A stretch of 64,000 bases of DNA from Sorex araneus (GCF_027595985.1 NC_073304.1:46024637-46088636), one strand, 5' to 3'; shown: positions 1-11,480, numbered from the stretch's first letter. Numbers and translations: made by a program. Notes: generated from the sequence alone by a model not told the origin.

Positions 1-370
1 AAATTCTTTCAGTCATCAGACAAGTAAAAACAGTTCTTTGCCACAAGTAATAAACTTGATTAGGTAGTTAATTCCTTTAGGAATACCTCGGAAATCTCTT
101 ACAAGGGAATTTGTCAGAATTACTGTGTTTGTAGGACACATGTAACTCTATTACAGACAGTATATCTTTGAGAATTTACATTTTTCACATCTATCCATAT
201 AAATAAATTTTATAAATATGCTGAAAATATTTACATTAAACTTATAATGTATCATTATAATAGATACATTAACCATTTATTAAGTTTTGTTCATTCAAAT
301 ATTACTTAAATAAGTTTTGTTACTGAACCAGAACACTTGAGACACATTGAAATCTTTCATATTTCACAAA
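1..370. other. AT-rich DNA, nothing recognised
   Basis: No coding, RNA or repeat signature could be supported in this AT-rich stretch upstream of the L1 fragment. Confidence 0.5.
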
Positions 371-1175
371 TGAAAGAAACCTGGTAAATACTCAACAACA
401 GAGGAATGGATAAAGAAAGATGGTACATACACATTATGGAATACTATTCAGCTATGAGAAAAGACAAAATTTTGCAGTTTGCTGAAGCTTGGATGGAATT
501 GAAGGGTGCCATGCTAAGTGAAATGAATCAGAAAGTAAAAAACAAATACCGGATTGTCTTGCTCATATGCAGACTATATAGAAACAAAGAAAGAGGTTAG
601 CCAATCCTCAAAGGAAACAAATCCCAACACATGATCCATGGAACTGGGAACTGAGGATGATAAAGTAGTAGGCAGTGGGGAAGGGACCTTTGAACAGTGG
701 TGGAAGGATCTTGACACACTGGGTGAATGGATAGAAGCATTGCAAATAAACAACAATAATTTCATGATAATAATGTCCTTTTAAACTATGGTAGAAAAAT
801 GAGGAGAAAAAGATAATTTAAAAAATCTGATGCATGGAATAGACAAGGGATTACGAAGAAAATGATGGCTGGAGGATTCAGTTGGGATGGGAGATGCATG
901 CTGAAAGTAGGTAATGGACCAAACATGATGACCTCTCAGTGTCTGTGTTGCAAGCCATAATGCCCCAAAATAGACAGAAAGTATGGAGATATTGTCTGCC
1001 ATAGAGGCGAGGGAGGGTGGGAAAGAGCAGGGTATATCCGGGATATTGGTGGTGGGTAATGTGCACTGGTGGAAGGATGGGTGTTTGATTATTGTGAGAC
1101 TGTAACCAAACATGAAAGCTTGTAACTATCTCACGGTGATTCAATACAATTAAAAAATTTTTTTTTAAATATGAT
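371..1175 (+). mobile_element. L1 3' end (end of ORF2 plus 3'UTR), family 1
   Basis: The stretch at 390-590 reads like the last part of mammalian L1 ORF2 and what follows it (ttatggaatactattcagc, then atgctaagtgaaatgaatca). It is followed by the 3'UTR seen in other copies here: 'attgtctgccatagaggc', 'gtgcactggtggaaggatg', 'atgaaagcttgtaac', 'tctcacggtgattcaata', and an A/T-rich tail. The residual 64-residue frame at 406-600 is a relic with no function. No clear target-site duplication was found. Confidence 0.85.
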
Positions 1176-2579
1176 ACAGTTTCCTTAAATTTGACAACAA
1201 TCTTAAGAAAGTATGTGCATTTTGACAGTAATTCATCACAATGCCAAACTATCAAAAAATATTGGCAACTTTTCTAAATTAATGGTAAAACAAAAATTTT
1301 GATCCACAGTGCTGAAATTATTTTTTCTATCCTCTCTTAAAACTGATATCAGAAAATTACTGGAATAAGAATGGTTGATCAAGAGCTACACAGTTAAAAG
1401 TATAGGAAAGAATTCTTTAGAGTATTCCAGGCAGTTAATAGCAAGTATTATTTTTGTGAGTTTTTATGTTTGTGCTTTTGAAATTAATTGAAATTTGTAA
1501 TTCTTTGTGGGCTTTTTTTAATCATCAGTTTTAACCAAACATATTCCTTTCCTTCAAATATAAAACCTGGGATTCCACAGTAGTAGGAAATATCTTATAT
1601 ATGCTTTAGAAAAGTTAACAATTTTGTATGCTGACAAGGTGGTTTGACATCAAATGGCTTCATCAAAGTTTTAGGTCAATAGTCCCTGCTTTGAACAGGG
1701 TGGATCTCAGGAGAGCTGCCCAGCACTACAGATTCAAACCTCACACTCTCAAATTAAGCCTTCGGTGTTATCTCCAAATACTGTTCTACCAACAACTACC
1801 AGGATAGGCAGAACTGAAAGTAGAAATAATTAATTGCATACTTTTATGTGCATGTCCCATTATCAGATCACATGATCTATAATATATTTGAATAGAAATG
1901 ATTGATATGCAGAAAAATAAGGATCTTCTGACTTGCACAATTGCGGTGCATTGTATTATATATTTCCCCCCTATTAAAAACAATTTGCTTTGTTAAATAT
2001 GAGATATTTCCAGTAGGTCACAGCTTCTATCATACCTTGTCTTGACTTTGCAAAGGTTATTCTAAGTCTCTGGCCCTGCTCCTATGGGATGCCATACAAG
2101 CTGTGCTGGATTTAATTATTTTCCTTTTCCTTAGTGTTTGGCACACTGTTGATCCTGGGGTATTACTTGGCCCAAATCTTGCTTAGACCAATTTTGTTTG
2201 CTTCCTTCTTTTATTCTCTTTCTTGGGGGTATATTACTTTTGTCTGTTAAGTATGAGGAAATTGAAAAAAAAACAATGCATACCTAACACATTCCAATTA
2301 TATTACTGAGGAGCTCGCCTTTATTAAAGTGTCTAGTGTGACAGAGTCCATGGTACATAGGAACTCTCTTTACCCTAGGTTTACCTTTTCATTGTTTCAT
2401 CCAGGATTGCAGTTCAACTAAGTCAGCAGTCCTAAACCAGAGTGAACCATATTTTTCAAGATGAAACCTCAAGTTTAACTGACAGGTGTTGTGTTTGACT
2501 TAGTCTTTATTTGTGGGCAGAAAAAAAATTCTGCCAAATATGATTTAAAATGCAAAATTGTGAGCCATTTTCCTGAATT
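1176..2579. other. unique-looking DNA, no feature recognised
   Basis: AT-rich sequence with no reading frame resembling a known protein and no repeat I can name. Very old repeats could be hidden here. Confidence 0.5.
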
Positions 2580-2765
2580 AAGGTCCTTCTACATTCATTG
2601 CCTCATAACGTCCTTGAAGTAGTTTTAGAGAGTGGGTGTAACCTTTATCTTGGTTTCAGAGAGGAAAATCAGCTCCTGGATGCAAGGGTTGATCCAGTTA
2701 CCTCAACCAGTGAATACAAAAGTCAGAACTCATTCAGGAGTTTAGTCTTCTGACTCCTGATACTT
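2580..2765 (-). mobile_element. MIR/L2-like ancient repeat
   Basis: The order 'cctcataac', 'tttcagagaggaaaatcagc', 'aaccagtgaatacaaaagtcagaactc' and 'cttctgactcctga' follows the reverse complement of the MIR core (wiped to about 65-70% by eye). The call rests on motif order only. Confidence 0.4.
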
Positions 2766-2860
2766 AAAATGAAATTTCTTTTTTGATATTTTAGTTGCCT
2801 AGTTCCTAAACTTTGATTTTGATGAAATGATTGTGAAAATAACTTAGATGTTGTACAAAA

Positions 2861-3026
2861 TGTTTTTCTTTTGCTCTGTTTTGAGGCCACATCCTGACAA
2901 TGCAGGAGGTGGAGTGGGGGTAAGAGGGAAGGTGCTGGGGGATTATCATATGCAATGCTTGTGATCAAACCCAGATCAGCCTCATGCTAGGAAAGCACTT
3001 TACCTGAAGTACTGTCTCTCTAGTCC
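2861..3026 (-). mobile_element. old SOR-A SINE
   Basis: Reverse-complement SOR-A layout: T-rich tail, 'gaggccacatcctgacaatgc', then the remnant B box 'gatcaaaccc' and the A-box region 'ggaaagcactttacc', ending 'ctctctagtcc'. It is heavily diverged. Confidence 0.55.
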
Positions 3027-3275
3027 ATATACAAAAATCTTATCCTACAGAAAATCTCTGGTGAGCTCCAGGGATAAAAATAGGAGGAAAGAACAGGAAG
3101 TCCAAAAGGAGATAAAATATCTGAAATAAGAGAGTTTGACTTCTAGAAGAAAACCAAAGCAAGTGAGAGGATGGTGAGCTCCAGGGAGGTAGGTTGAAAG
3201 GAATTATACATGGTTTCATGAAAGATTTTTATCAAAATACAAACACCTGTATAGTACATCCTAGGTACCAGGTAC

Positions 3276-3592
3276 TTTTTATTTTGTTTTCTTTTTTTTG
3301 CTTTTTGGGTCACAACCCAGCGATGCTCAGGGGTTACTCCTGGCTTTACACTCAGGAATTACTCCTGGCGGTGCTTGGGGGACCATATGGGATGCAGGGG
3401 ATCGAACCCGGGTTGGCCGCGTGCAAGGCAAATGCCCTACCGCTGTGCTATCGCTCTGGCCCCTATTTTGTTTTCTTTTTGCTAAAGCAGGCGGTGCGCA
3501 GGGATCACTCCTAGGGGTGTTCTGGGTCCCTATGAACCTGGGTCAGCTCCATACAAGATAAGCACTCTACCCTCTGTACTATCTCTCTGGCC
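3276..3592 (-). mobile_element. older SOR-A SINE, split by a younger copy
   Basis: The right part (3481-3592) has 'gggatcactcctagggg', 'gaacctgggtcagctc' and 'gcactctaccctctgtactatctctctggcc', a diverged reverse SOR-A. Its oligo-T tail was the target of the younger SOR-A at 3297-3463, and the 17-bp duplication lies in that tail. Confidence 0.7.
3297..3463 (-). mobile_element. SOR-A SINE (young)
   Basis: Near-consensus reverse SOR-A: 'gctttttgggtcacaaccc', 'ggggttactcctggc', 'ggggaccatatgggatgc', B box 'gatcgaacccggg', A-box side 'aaggcaaatgccctacc' and 'gctatcgctctggcccc'. It is flanked by the 17-bp duplication tattttgttttcttttt at 3280-3296 and 3464-3480. Confidence 0.92.
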
Positions 3593-4083
3593 TGCTAGGC
3601 ACTTCTTTAATCTTTATGTCTCTTCTGAGCTTTGTGTTCATCTCATTTTTCTGATGGCCAAACTGAAGCTGTGGGCAGGCAGACAGTTTCATTATGGGTC
3701 TCAGTCTGGCTGGCTCCTGAGGGAGCCACCCTAAGGAAGTGTGTTAGGGTGAGTTAATAGCTGAATATTCATGGGGGAACCCAACTCATATCAGTTAGCT
3801 GTAAAGCCTGAAATGTAGGATTAAAAAATACACATGTATCAATCCTACAGGCTGCAATTGATGAGCTTCCACCACTATGCCTTGAATGTTTCACACTGCA
3901 GATTTAAGTATGAGGCTGCTCTCTGATTATGCTTTGAATCCAGATAAACTTGCAAACACATTGTGGCACCTGATTTTCGGACCACATGGCTTCCATGGAT
4001 TTTTCCAGGTTTAGAGGTATTAAAATAACTCCTTCACTCATTTAACCACTTAAGCTTTTTCAATTAAAAATAGTATCAAATAT
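3593..4083. other. no feature recognised
   Basis: Nothing in this stretch could be assigned to a gene, RNA or repeat family. Confidence 0.5.
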
Positions 4084-4212
4084 GGAACCATTGTACAGTG
4101 GGTAGGGCACTTGCCTTGCATGTCGTCAACCTGTATTCAAGCGCTGACATCATACCTGGTGCTTGAACAGAGTTAAAAGTAACATGTCAAGTATGGATCA
4201 AAAACAAACAAA
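4084..4212 (+). mobile_element. old SOR-A SINE
   Basis: The head 'acagtgggtagggcacttgccttgcatg' region, cut by a diverged B box (ctgtattcaagcgc), leads into a degraded body and an A-rich 'aaaaacaaacaaac' end. Confidence 0.6.
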
Positions 4213-4370
4213 CTTTATATTATCTACACAGTACTAATATACTGGTAAAATGGGGATAGAGTACAATTACTAATCATCAATTTTAAAAAGTAGATAAGTA
4301 AGTAAAAAGTAGATAAAATAAAGAAAAATAATAAATATTATTTAAGAAAATATAAAACATTACTACCTAA

Positions 4371-5070
4371 CATCATCATCATCATCATCATGCCGTTGAT
4401 TGTCAAATTTCTCGAGCGGTCTCAGTAAACATCTCCATTTGTCCTAGCCCTGAGATTTTAGAAGCCTCTCTTTGCTCGTTCTTCTCAACCATGCCGCATT
4501 GGAGGCTCTTTCAGGGTCAGAGGAATGAGACCCATCATCGTTACTGGTTTTGGCATATGAATACACCATGGGGACCTTGTGAGGCCCTCCCATGTGGGCA
4601 GGAAATTCTCAGTCGCTTGCCAGGTTCTCCCAGAGAGAGAACTAGGCTATAAGATGCAGCCATGCGCTTCCAGGAGCTTGGTTTTAAGTCTCTGAATATT
4701 GGCCATTGGTGGGACTACATGGTGTTGGGGCAGTCCCTCGGTGTGACCGCCTAGCTACTAGAAAATGGGAATCTGGGCAGAAGAGGCCCAGTCCCAATCT
4801 GAGCAGGCTTGGAGATCTCACCCCTGGGTCCCACACACCTGGGTTCCTCTGCTGGTACCTTCATGCATGAGGCTCGTCTGAACCTGAGGAGAGGGGCCTT
4901 GAGCATGGCTGTGGCTGGGCTCCGGAGGTCTTCAGCTGAGGGAGCTCTGCTTGGGGCAGGGAAGGAAATTGAAGTGCACCCCCTCCAAGGGACCCCTGAG
5001 GAAGACAGCCAGGCACAGGGGCAAGAGACTCTGTGTCACTCTCTTCAGGGAGCTTGGTTTTAAGTCTACC
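4371..5070 (-). mobile_element. RTE-NA: long non-autonomous RTE-tailed element
   Basis: About 700 bp with no tRNA head. Read on the minus strand it carries a GC-rich 5' part, the module with 'gcaagcgactgagaatttcctgcc', the 'cagtaacgatgatgggtctc' block, and a 3' end (ctcgagaaatttgac) like SOR-B. The tail is (ATG)n, seen as CAT repeats at 4371-4391. The duplication actacctaa lies at 4362-4370 and 5071-5079. A closely related copy lies at 24787-25422. ORFs across it (for example 4809-5063) show no protein family. Confidence 0.8.
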
Positions 5071-5109
5071 ACTACCTAATATATCATGATTTATTATCAT
5101 AATTTATTT

Positions 5110-5273
5110 TTCTTATTTTGGTTTATTTAATTTTGTTTTGGGATCATACCTGGCAGCTTTGGAGTATGTGTGCAGGGATAGACTTGTATAGTGCCTCTTA
5201 GGTACTGGGGATCAAATCTGGGCCATCTTCAAGCAAAGCATGTACTCTAGTATCTGAACTATCTCTTGGCCCT
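5110..5273 (-). mobile_element. old SOR-A SINE
   Basis: Reverse SOR-A order: T-rich tail, 'tgggatcatacctggcagc', 'actggggatcaaatctgggcc', 'caagcaaagcatgtactctag' split by changes, and 'actatctcttggccc'. Confidence 0.65.
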
Positions 5274-6045
5274 CTAATTTATTTGGTTTTGAGGAGAATT
5301 CTCTCATGTTATATTGGATTTTAATGTTGTTTATAAAAATCATTTGCAGGAATATTTCTGAATGAGTGCACAAATATATAGAAGTTTGGTTTTTAAAATA
5401 TGGTCTCAATTCACTGGTGGACCCTCCCCCCATACCCAACCCTCTCCCCACAAAAAACAAATCAAACATTGTTACTAGCTAGAAGGGAGACATTTTGTTC
5501 TTGCAAAATGTTTTTGGTATGTTAGCATAAATGGTAATAGCAAGAGGTAGTTCTTGCTCTAAAATTATTTACAGTCCAGGGCAGCATCTGGTCATATAAA
5601 CAACTTATAACACAAAGTGTATCAGACTCCACGAGGTATAGATCAAATAGATCCGGTATCAATGACCAGAAAGAAAAATGCATGTTGTCAATTCCTGCAT
5701 TACTTATTAGGAAAATCCCATATAGATGCAAAATTTTAAAAATGAGTAGAATAATAGTTTAGTAGTTAAGACAGTTATTTAGTATGATTATACATTAATA
5801 GATTTATTTTTTCTTTTCAATGTTATGGATGAAACCTAAGGCCTCTCATATAAAAGGTAAATGCTCTACAGCTATGTTACATCTCTGACTCATTAACTTC
5901 TACTTATTTTAGAGTTATCAAAAACTTTTGTATCACACAGATTAACCTTGAATACAGTGTAGGAGGATCCTCTGCAGGGTGAAAAGTTGAGAAGTGGGAC
6001 ATGAAGATCTCAGGGAGCCACTTTGGAATACATTTGCTATTTATT
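5274..6045. other. mostly unassigned; weak SINE trace at 5800-5890
   Basis: No gene. At 5800-5890 'ggatgaaacctaagg' followed by 'aggtaaatgctctacagctatgttacatctctg' resembles a very old reverse tRNA-SINE head, but it is too decayed to call with confidence. Confidence 0.4.
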
Positions 6046-6052
6046 AAGGTTT

Positions 6053-6252
6053 TCGGCAGAGCCTGGCAAGCGATCCGTGGCTTACTCGATATGCCAAAAA
6101 TGGTAACAATGACGGTTCTCATTCCCCTGACCCAGAAAGAGCCCTCAGTACACCATCAGGCTATACTAGTATGTGACAGGGACAAATGGAGACATTATTG
6201 GCGCCCGCTCAAGCAAATTGATGAACAATGGGATGACAGTGACAGTGATATT
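6053..6252 (+). mobile_element. RTE-NA 3' fragment
   Basis: It holds 'cagagcctggcaagcg', 'ctcgatatgccaaaaatgg', 'ctcattcccctgacccag', then a stretch also present in the RTE LINE ('gctatactagtatgtgacag', 'ggacaaatggagacattat'), the end 'gctcaagcaaattgatg' and the tail 'gacagtgacagtgata'. This copy directly joins the RTE-NA body to about 85 bp of LINE-like 3' sequence. Confidence 0.8.
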
Positions 6253-6369
6253 TTAGAGTCATCCCTGTGATTAGAAGGCAAATTTAAGATGATTTTTGAA
6301 TAAAATATAATTTTACCTCGTTGCAAATGTGTTTTTTCAATTTTTATCCTTGTCATCTAATTTCTTTAT

Positions 6370-6612
6370 TGGAGCAATAGCATAGTTGGTAGGGAGTTTG
6401 CCTTGCACGCGGCCGACCTGGGTTTGATCCCTCCGCCCCTCTTGGAGAGCCTGGCAAGCTACTGAGAGTATCTCACCCGCATGGCAGAGCCTGGTAAACT
6501 ACCCGTGGCATATTTGATATGCCAAAAACAGTGACAAGAAGTCTCACAATGGAGACGTTACTGTGCCCGCATGAGCAAATTGTTGAACAGGGTGATAGTG
6601 CTACAGTGCTAT
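6370..6612 (+). mobile_element. SOR-B SINE (tRNA head, RTE tail)
   Basis: Full SOR-B: head 'tggagcaatagcatag', A-box region 'gtagggagtttgccttgcac', B box 'gggtttgatccc', body 'ggagagcctggcaagctac' and 'atatgccaaaaacagtgac', then 'tctcacaatggagacgttac' and the tail 'gtgctacagtgctat'. No poly(A). Confidence 0.9.
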
Positions 6613-6787
6613 ATTGCCTCTTTAACTTTAACATCTTGTCCTGTGCATTTTCTATATTTAAGTTCTTTCTTTTACATGTAGGATGAAACATTTTACATCT
6701 TATAGCCACCATTAGGGCTTGAATCAAACTCTAGGTTGGAAAGGATTCACCAAATACGTAGATTTCTCTTCTCCTTCATTTAGTATA

Positions 6788-6958
6788 TTTTGGGGGAGAA
6801 TTTGGGCCATTTCCACTGATGATCAGAGGGATTCAAGAATCTCTCTGTATTCAAGAATTACTCAAGGTGGTGTTCATTGCACCACATTCGGAAGACTTGG
6901 AGATAAGGTTAGCCACATGCAAGACAAAAGCCTTAACCTCTGTATAGTCTTCCTTTTA
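6788..6958 (-). mobile_element. probable old SOR-A SINE
   Basis: The spacing of 'gattcaagaatctctctg', 'tattcaagaattactcaagg' and 'gccacatgcaagacaaaagcc' parallels reverse SOR-A. It is strongly diverged. Confidence 0.45.
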
Positions 6959-7318
6959 TTTGTGTGCTATGTGAAGCGATACATTGAATTATATAATATA
7001 TTAATTTTTTGTTCATGAAGAAAATTAAAAGGATGCCACTGAATCCAATAGACTTATTAAATCCATTTGTGGAGACAGAGACTTATTTTTTTGCCTGAAG
7101 TTATTTAGAGGGTTAAGTTTTTTTTATGAAATTGAATGGAATTGAATGGAATGGAATGCTTTAGTTATTTTCACATTTTTTTTTCATCATGGTGTCTTTA
7201 CTATGAGCATTCTGACATTTGTATTTGTGATTTTCTTAATTGTCCTATAATATATGCGAAAATAGGATATTTGCTGGTAATAGTTTAAGATCAATTTAAT
7301 AGTTTTGTTTACTAAATA

Positions 7319-7563
7319 GCACTGTAGCACTGTTGTCCCATTGTTTATCAATTTGCTCGAGCAGGCACCAGCAATGTCTCCATTGTGAGACTTGTTACTG
7401 TTTTGGTGTATCGAATACACCACAGGTAGCTTGCCAGGCTCTGCTGTGTGAGTGGGATATTCTGAGTAGCTTGCTGGGCTCTCCGAGAGGGACAGGGGAA
7501 TTGAACCCCGGTCAGCCGTTTACAAGGCAAACGTCTACCCACTGTGCTATCATTTAGTCCCCC
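7319..7563 (-). mobile_element. SOR-B SINE
   Basis: Reverse SOR-B: tail 'agcactgtagcactgttg', 'tcaatttgctcgagcagg', 'ctccattgtgagacttgtta', 'gtagcttgccaggctctgc', B box 'attgaacccc' and head 'acccactgtgctatc'. The plus-strand bases just after it (cccaaaaagcaaaa) look like a SOR-A 3' end, so it may have landed in an older SINE. Confidence 0.9.
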
Positions 7564-7574
7564 AAAAAGCAAAA

Positions 7575-7612
7575 TATAATAATAATTATTATTATAATAA
7601 TAATGATAAATA
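7575..7612. repeat. (AAT/ATT)n simple repeat
   Basis: Alternating 'aataataattattattataa' runs, partly self-complementary. Confidence 0.85.
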
Positions 7613-8162
7613 TACTTTTTTTGTTATTCTCCTCTAACATCTTTGTTTTTCAAAAAATGTAGCCCTTACAAAAAAATTTTAAAAATTTAGCCAGACTCAA
7701 ATGTAGCCATTTCAAAAAACGTACCTTTCTCTCCTCAACAGCTTAGATCAGGGGTATCTTTTGTTTACTAAGAAAGCGTTATATATTTCTTTTAAGTCTT
7801 CTAGGGAGGGGCCATTTGCATTTCAGTTTATATTCTCCTAATGAATTTTATTTATGCTGTTTTTCACTACACTTAAATATTTTTAAATGATATTTTTTCT
7901 TCTTCATTACTTCTGCCAGTGGGTTAAAGATCACCTTTTTTTCCTCATCTCAGCTTTCTTACTTCCCATGTACTATACTATACTTACAACACCAATTCAA
8001 ATGAAATATAAGTGAGTGGCAAGGTCATTTTTGGCATGAAAGGACTCAGAAATTTAAAAAATCCACTTTGTCATGAAGTATATTGTGACAAATTTATGAC
8101 TAAATTCACAACAAAGTCAATCTCAGCAAGAGAACTTCTTTCCTGATATTTCAATGCAAGTT
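7613..8162. other. no feature recognised
   Basis: AT-rich DNA with nothing that can be named. Confidence 0.5.
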
Positions 8163-8300
8163 ATTTTTTGAGTCTCAGTGGTATTAGGGGCTACTCTTGG
8201 CTCTGTTTGGGGTTGCTCCTGGGGGCACTTAGAAGACTATGTGATGTTGGGGATTGAACCCATCACTCCTGTTTGCAGAGCCTGCATTGTTCATCCTCAC
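8163..8300 (-). mobile_element. old SOR-A SINE
   Basis: Reverse SOR-A order: 'ggggctactcttggctctg', 'gttgctcctgggggcac', 'ttggggattgaaccc'. The head side is lost. Confidence 0.6.
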
Positions 8301-9065
8301 ATTAACTCTGATAAGACCAATTCATATTACTTGCCATTCTTGAGCCAGTGATTGTTACTAAATGCATGAAATGTGCTAAGTGTCTGAGACTTGCGTCCAT
8401 TCCTGGAGTCTGGGAAGTAGGACCAACCCTATCAGAACCATAAGGACTTGGGGTGGGAGGAATGCTGCCTAAATCAGGGTGCTAGTCCAGAGGGCAAATG
8501 GGTGCTGGACAAGCAAATGCTATGTCCACTGTAATCTCCTTTCCAGGCACGCTCTAAGCCTTTCAGAGCTCAGGTTTCTGTATTTTGATTTTGACTCTGC
8601 TGACATCCACGAGGAATACTGTAGAATACTGTAGCGTTTTCATTGAATACTAGCAAATCAAGACAACAGGGGAGTAGAACAATACTTGAGATTTCCCCTT
8701 TTAGAATTGTGGCAGGGATAAATAAATATTTATTTCCCTATCCTTATGATTCCTGACAGTAATTTGGAGGATGGGAATGTTCTTAGATAGGTGAGAGGAC
8801 TCCATTGTGCCAATCCTATGTCCCCAATCCTTAATCCCTATGTGTACCTTTAGTCTCAGAGTTTAGACCACATTAAGGGCATGCTGATGCCATACTTCTT
8901 ATTCTCTGTACCATCCCTCATGCTGATACCTTCAGAGGCATGATGCTACCAATCAGACTATAGCACAGTTTTTGCCATACAATATTATTTGCTAATTGTG
9001 TTGCTTTGCTCAGTCCTGCCAAATTCCTACTTCACAAGGTGATCATAAGTATTAGGGAGTATGGG
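8301..9065. other. no feature recognised
   Basis: Mixed-composition DNA without gene or repeat signatures that I can support. Confidence 0.5.
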
Positions 9066-9223
9066 GCCACAGAGGTAGTACAGCATCTAAGGCACTTTCC
9101 TTGCACACTGCCAACCTGAGTTTGATCTCTGCCACCCCATTAGGTCCTCCGAGACTGCCAGGAATGATCCTTTAAGTGCAGAGACAGGAGTACGCTCTGA
9201 GCACCACACCCAAACAAACAAAC
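9066..9223 (+). mobile_element. old SOR-A SINE
   Basis: Head 'ggggccacagaggtagtaca', 'aaggcactttccttgcaca', B box 'gagtttgatctc', body 'ctgccaggaatgatcc' and 'agtgcagagacaggagta', ending 'ccacacccaaacaaac'. Confidence 0.75.
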
Positions 9224-9569
9224 TAACATATCAAAGTATCTTGAGGATAAGTGTGAATGTGGCCTGGCACAGAGTCTGAAATAGATGTTATTCCTGGAAC
9301 AATTCTCAGGAGCCAGTTATCTACTAACATTCCTGGTTTTGTGCTTTTCTAAGTCTCTTATTTCCCTATTGTAGCTCCTTCAGTTGCTTGTATTTGATGT
9401 GTTCTTTTCTTTTTGAATTAGCACTTATCCTGAGCTGTAAACTTTTACCAAATTTTAAAATGTCTGATAGCTTATAGTAGGTAAATTCTTCATGAGTCTT
9501 AAAATTTATATTGTACTTATTGAATGCTATTCCCTTTGATGCTTGGCCACTGGATTGTCTCAGTGGTAC

Positions 9570-9720
9570 TATGGTGAGATAGTATGCATTGTCTTCATTT
9601 TTCAGTTAGGGAAACTAACTTAGAGAGGTTTTTGCAGAAGGGAGAAACTTACCACAGTATTATGGAGACAAGTCTGGAACTCAATCTGACACTTGATTGA
9701 AATCAACCTGACACTTCTCT
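9570..9720 (-). mobile_element. probable MIR
   Basis: 'cattgtcttcatttttcag', 'agggaaactaacttagagagg' and 'aagtctggaactcaatctgac' follow the reverse MIR core order. Confidence 0.4.
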
Positions 9721-9807
9721 AATGAGTGGTTGGACACGTTATTGAGCTGTATAATTGCCTGTTCAGAGTGCAGATTTTAGAAACTCCCCCTCAAAAGTTC
9801 TGATGTG

Positions 9808-9957
9808 GGGTATAGGGGAGAAACTGTGGACATTCATGGTGGAAAATGTACACTGGTGAAGGGACAGGTGTTGAAACATTATATGACTGAAACCCAATCA
9901 AGAACAACTTTGTAACTGTACCTTACTGTGATTCAACTCAAAAAAAAATTTTTTTTT
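9808..9957 (+). mobile_element. short 5'-truncated L1 3' end
   Basis: About 150 bp of L1 3'UTR: 'ggtggaaaatgtacactgg', 'tatgactgaaacccaatc', 'ctttgtaactgtacc', 'cttactgtgattcaactc' and an A/T-rich tail. It is flanked by the duplication aaagttctgatgtg at 9794-9807 and 9958-9971, so it is a genuine target-primed insertion. Confidence 0.9.
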
Positions 9958-9971
9958 AAAGTTCTGATGTG

Positions 9972-11339
9972 ATAGATATGGACTAGGTTAGAAGAATCTG
10001 AACTTATTATATAATAAGGCTCCCAGGTGATTGTCCCAGAAGTGGCCCAGAGATCACAAGTTCACAGAACACCCTGTCTGTGCTTTTGCCTCCTTAAAGT
10101 TTCTCCAGTGGAATGTGGGAACTGCTCTTCTACCTTAAGGTTCTGCCACCTGTATTGCTTGCTACTTGACATGATTGCCCTTTTCTGGCTTCTTACTTTT
10201 TACAACGATGCCTTAACCCTCTGGGAAGCTGATCTAATATTCTTTGGTGATTTCAGCACCCAAACATGTGTTAAGAATCCATGTATTTGCTGCCATTTAA
10301 CATGTATATAATAGGAGCTTGAGAAATGTTTATTGATTACTTTTGTCTTCTGTAAATATATGTCTAGTCCTCTTGTATTTGTTCAGTTTTTCTCTAGTAG
10401 GCTTAAGATGCTTAAGGAAAGGGTCTAGCAGGTCTTCTGTTTTCTTTGTATTACCTGGAAATTCTCTGTATTTATAGATGCTCAGCAAAAACTGCTGACT
10501 CACAAATTTAATGATGGAGGATGCCTGATACACATTGGTTGAATTAATTAGCCATTGAAAGGTTTTGGTTGCCACTGTTCTTTATACATGGAGAATTTTA
10601 ATGTCTGGAAAGTCTTTTGAAGTTTCATTCTTGGTTTTCCACCTTAAATTTTCAGAGGGGAGGAAATAAAAAATAACCCAATTTTTTTTAGCCTCAGAGG
10701 TAACTTATTTAATGACTTGACATTCTTTGTTTTGCATAAAGAAATGTTTAACCAAGATTCCTCAGGTTATAGTCAAATGGCCAAACATTTAAAAACAAAT
10801 GTTCACACACAAATATGCAGTCAAGATTTACTTCTAAATGAAAAAGCTTGTAGACCCAGTCTCTACTTTCATCTCTTTTTTTGATTTGTGGAAATAAACA
10901 GGTTTCCCTTAAGCATATCCAAATTCCTATCAAGGATAATTGTAGAAAGCCTAGAACTTCACAGGACCTGGGGTTGGAGATAGAACAAAAGTACACCTAA
11001 TGTATAACATAGTGACATGGTGACACATTTGATAAAATTGCATTATATAATTGACAGTTTTAAAATGAATAAGACTTAAATGTTTTCTCTGAGACAAAGA
11101 ACAAGTAAGAGAGAAAGATACAAAGAGAAAAATATGTGAGGTAAAAATATTAACTCAGAGTTAAACATTATCATGTGTGCACCCTAAATACTTTATAATT
11201 TTATTTGTTAATTATACTTCAATTCAGATGAACAATAAAACAGCATGTCTTCTCTTCAAGGAGTCTACAACCTGAATCAGAATGACAGTCAACGTGTGTA
11301 ATAGATCATTGAGAATAAAATATTTCTGTTGATTTCAGG
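9972..11339. other. no feature recognised
   Basis: No gene. The frames at 10027-10311 and 10748-10996 resemble no family I know and are not supported as coding. Confidence 0.5.
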
Positions 11340-11480
11340 AGTTTCTGAATCCTAAAGATGATTTAGTTCAGTCCTCTCACTTTTCAGGCAAAGGGGTTGG
11401 AAGAAGAGATAAGTGATGTGGCAAATCCACAGAGAACAGTAAAGACATTAAACTCTGATCCAGAGTCATGGTTCCTTTTT
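11340..11480 (-). mobile_element. possible MIR/L2
   Basis: 'tcagtcctctcacttttcag' and 'gaagagataagtgatgtggc' resemble a reverse MIR/L2 3' region. Weak. Confidence 0.3.

Noticed and set aside
4371-4392. (CAT)n run as an independent microsatellite
   Set aside because: It lies exactly at the 3' end of the RTE-NA insertion, inside the target duplication, so it is the element's tail.
4809-5100. Overlapping GC-rich open frames of ~80 residues as a small gene
   Set aside because: They lie wholly in the RTE-NA element, recur in altered form at 25062-25440, and show no protein family.
7127-7159. (GAATG)n-like run as satellite DNA
   Set aside because: Only five or so imperfect units; far too short for a satellite array.
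10027-10311. 94-residue frame with hydrophobic stretch
   Set aside because: No recognisable family, no neighbouring coding signal; the length is expected by chance in 64 kb.
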